Below are positions 63,831 through 64,000 of a DNA stretch of 64,000 bases, in pieces. Under the pieces are notes generated by a model. The model was not told the origin of the DNA, ran no database searches, and saw only the letters and a list, made by a program, of their open reading frames with translations. The stretch is from Rhabdophis nuchalis (taxonomy: Eukaryota > Chordata > Lepidosauria > Squamata > Natricidae), in assembly GCA_039707465.1 (NCBI GenBank), contig CM077648.1:71505619-71569618 (forward strand), read 5' to 3'. The translations under genes were made by a program, and so were the position numbers. How positions within the stretch are numbered: position 1 is the first letter of the stretch; each line of letters opens with the position of its first letter.

Positions 63831-64000
63831 TTATGTAATGACTATGGAAGAGACGCATGAAAGTTATTTGTAACCAATTGGCAAACTTTCTACAATATGT
63901 AACGTAAGATGATTTTTTTGTCTTTGTGTTGTGTTTGTTTAATTAAAAATAAAAAAATTACAAAAATAGAGGAAAGGAAAAAAGTAGAAAAGCAATAAAG

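Larger units (their letters stand above)
58127..63969 (+). mobile_element. Non-autonomous L1-like element, about 1.4 kb without its insertions
   Basis: TSD aggaaagg (58119-58126, 63970-63977) inside L1 ORF2; the ORF2 frame reads on to its stop when the insert is removed. The left end is 'gtgggggaaggaggaggagc', like L1 5' ends. The right end is A-rich ('aattaaaaataaaaaaattac'). Own sequence: 58127-59390, 62655-62660 and about 63831-63969. No endonuclease or RT coding is present. The TSD is short and A/G-rich, so the exact limits are provisional. Confidence 0.6.
50240..64000 (+). mobile_element. Old L1-like LINE, long copy shattered by insertions
   Basis: ORF1 remnants (50247-51130), ORF2 endonuclease from 51171, then RT and C-terminal parts in pieces (51171-52100, 52531-52845, 55216-55690, 55994-57920, 58064-58126). 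The last ORF2 codons with TAA lie at 63978-63998. Intervening blocks are later insertions described separately. It continues past the window, so the 3'UTR is not seen. It differs from the L1 at 24947 but belongs to the same clade. Confidence 0.85.

Noticed and set aside
32100..64000. Next MSRB3 exon (WPSFHDV region, catalytic Cys exon)
   Set aside because: I searched the non-repeat stretches for a matching reading after an AG acceptor and found none, so it probably lies beyond the window.

Overview
This is vertebrate nuclear DNA, most probably from a squamate reptile and perhaps a snake. It lies inside one host gene, MSRB3 (methionine-R-sulfoxide reductase B3), on the + strand. Three consecutive coding exons with consistent splice phases are present at 962-1070, 4367-4444 and 32009-32037 (a 29-nt microexon). 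I found no later exon, so the second half of the window is probably the next intron. The squamate call rests on the repeat mix: L2- and CR1-type LINEs, L1-like LINEs, tRNA-derived SINEs, hAT MITEs and Helitrons. No prokaryotic features are present.

The intron between exons B and C (4445-32008) is almost entirely mobile DNA. A broken L2 LINE (6282-10109) is followed by one non-autonomous Helitron (10202-31308) expanded to 21 kb by later insertions. Inside it are a chromodomain Ty3/Gypsy element (10812-15466), CR1 3' ends carrying a hAT MITE, a TAGG-rich minisatellite and a nearly full-length L2 (16713-30489). That L2 is split by an ORF1-only L1-derived element on the minus strand (20742-29301). 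This in turn is split by another L2 (22689-28579), which holds a 5'-truncated L1 with an open ORF2 (24947-28530). The five-level nest Helitron > L2 > half-L1 > L2 > L1 is supported by termini, tails and target-site duplications.

Downstream of exon C are: a 2.85-kb hAT element (32123-34975) with a large inverted repeat and long purine tracts; a tRNA SINE; a decayed minus-strand LINE of uncertain clade; two Helitrons joined head-to-tail (37539-39455 and 39456-41737); and a 4.2-kb hAT element with a broken transposase gene (42373-46547). A quieter intron stretch (47154-49615) follows.

From 50240 to the window end an old L1 is repeatedly invaded. Its insertions are a solo LTR, a retroviral pol/env-like remnant with a hAT MITE, a second copy of the half-L1 3' end, a palindromic MITE, and finally a non-autonomous L1-like element (58127-63969). 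That last element holds its own MITE, minisatellite and two L2 copies. The last codons of the old L1 ORF2 reappear at the right edge of the window.

The candidates for an undescribed system are the ORF1-only L1 family, whose ORF1/3'UTR junction is seen in two independent insertions with TSDs, and the Helitron lineage that carries CR1, a hAT MITE and an expanding minisatellite and has produced a head-to-tail pair. All family names come from sequence recognition only; no database search was possible.
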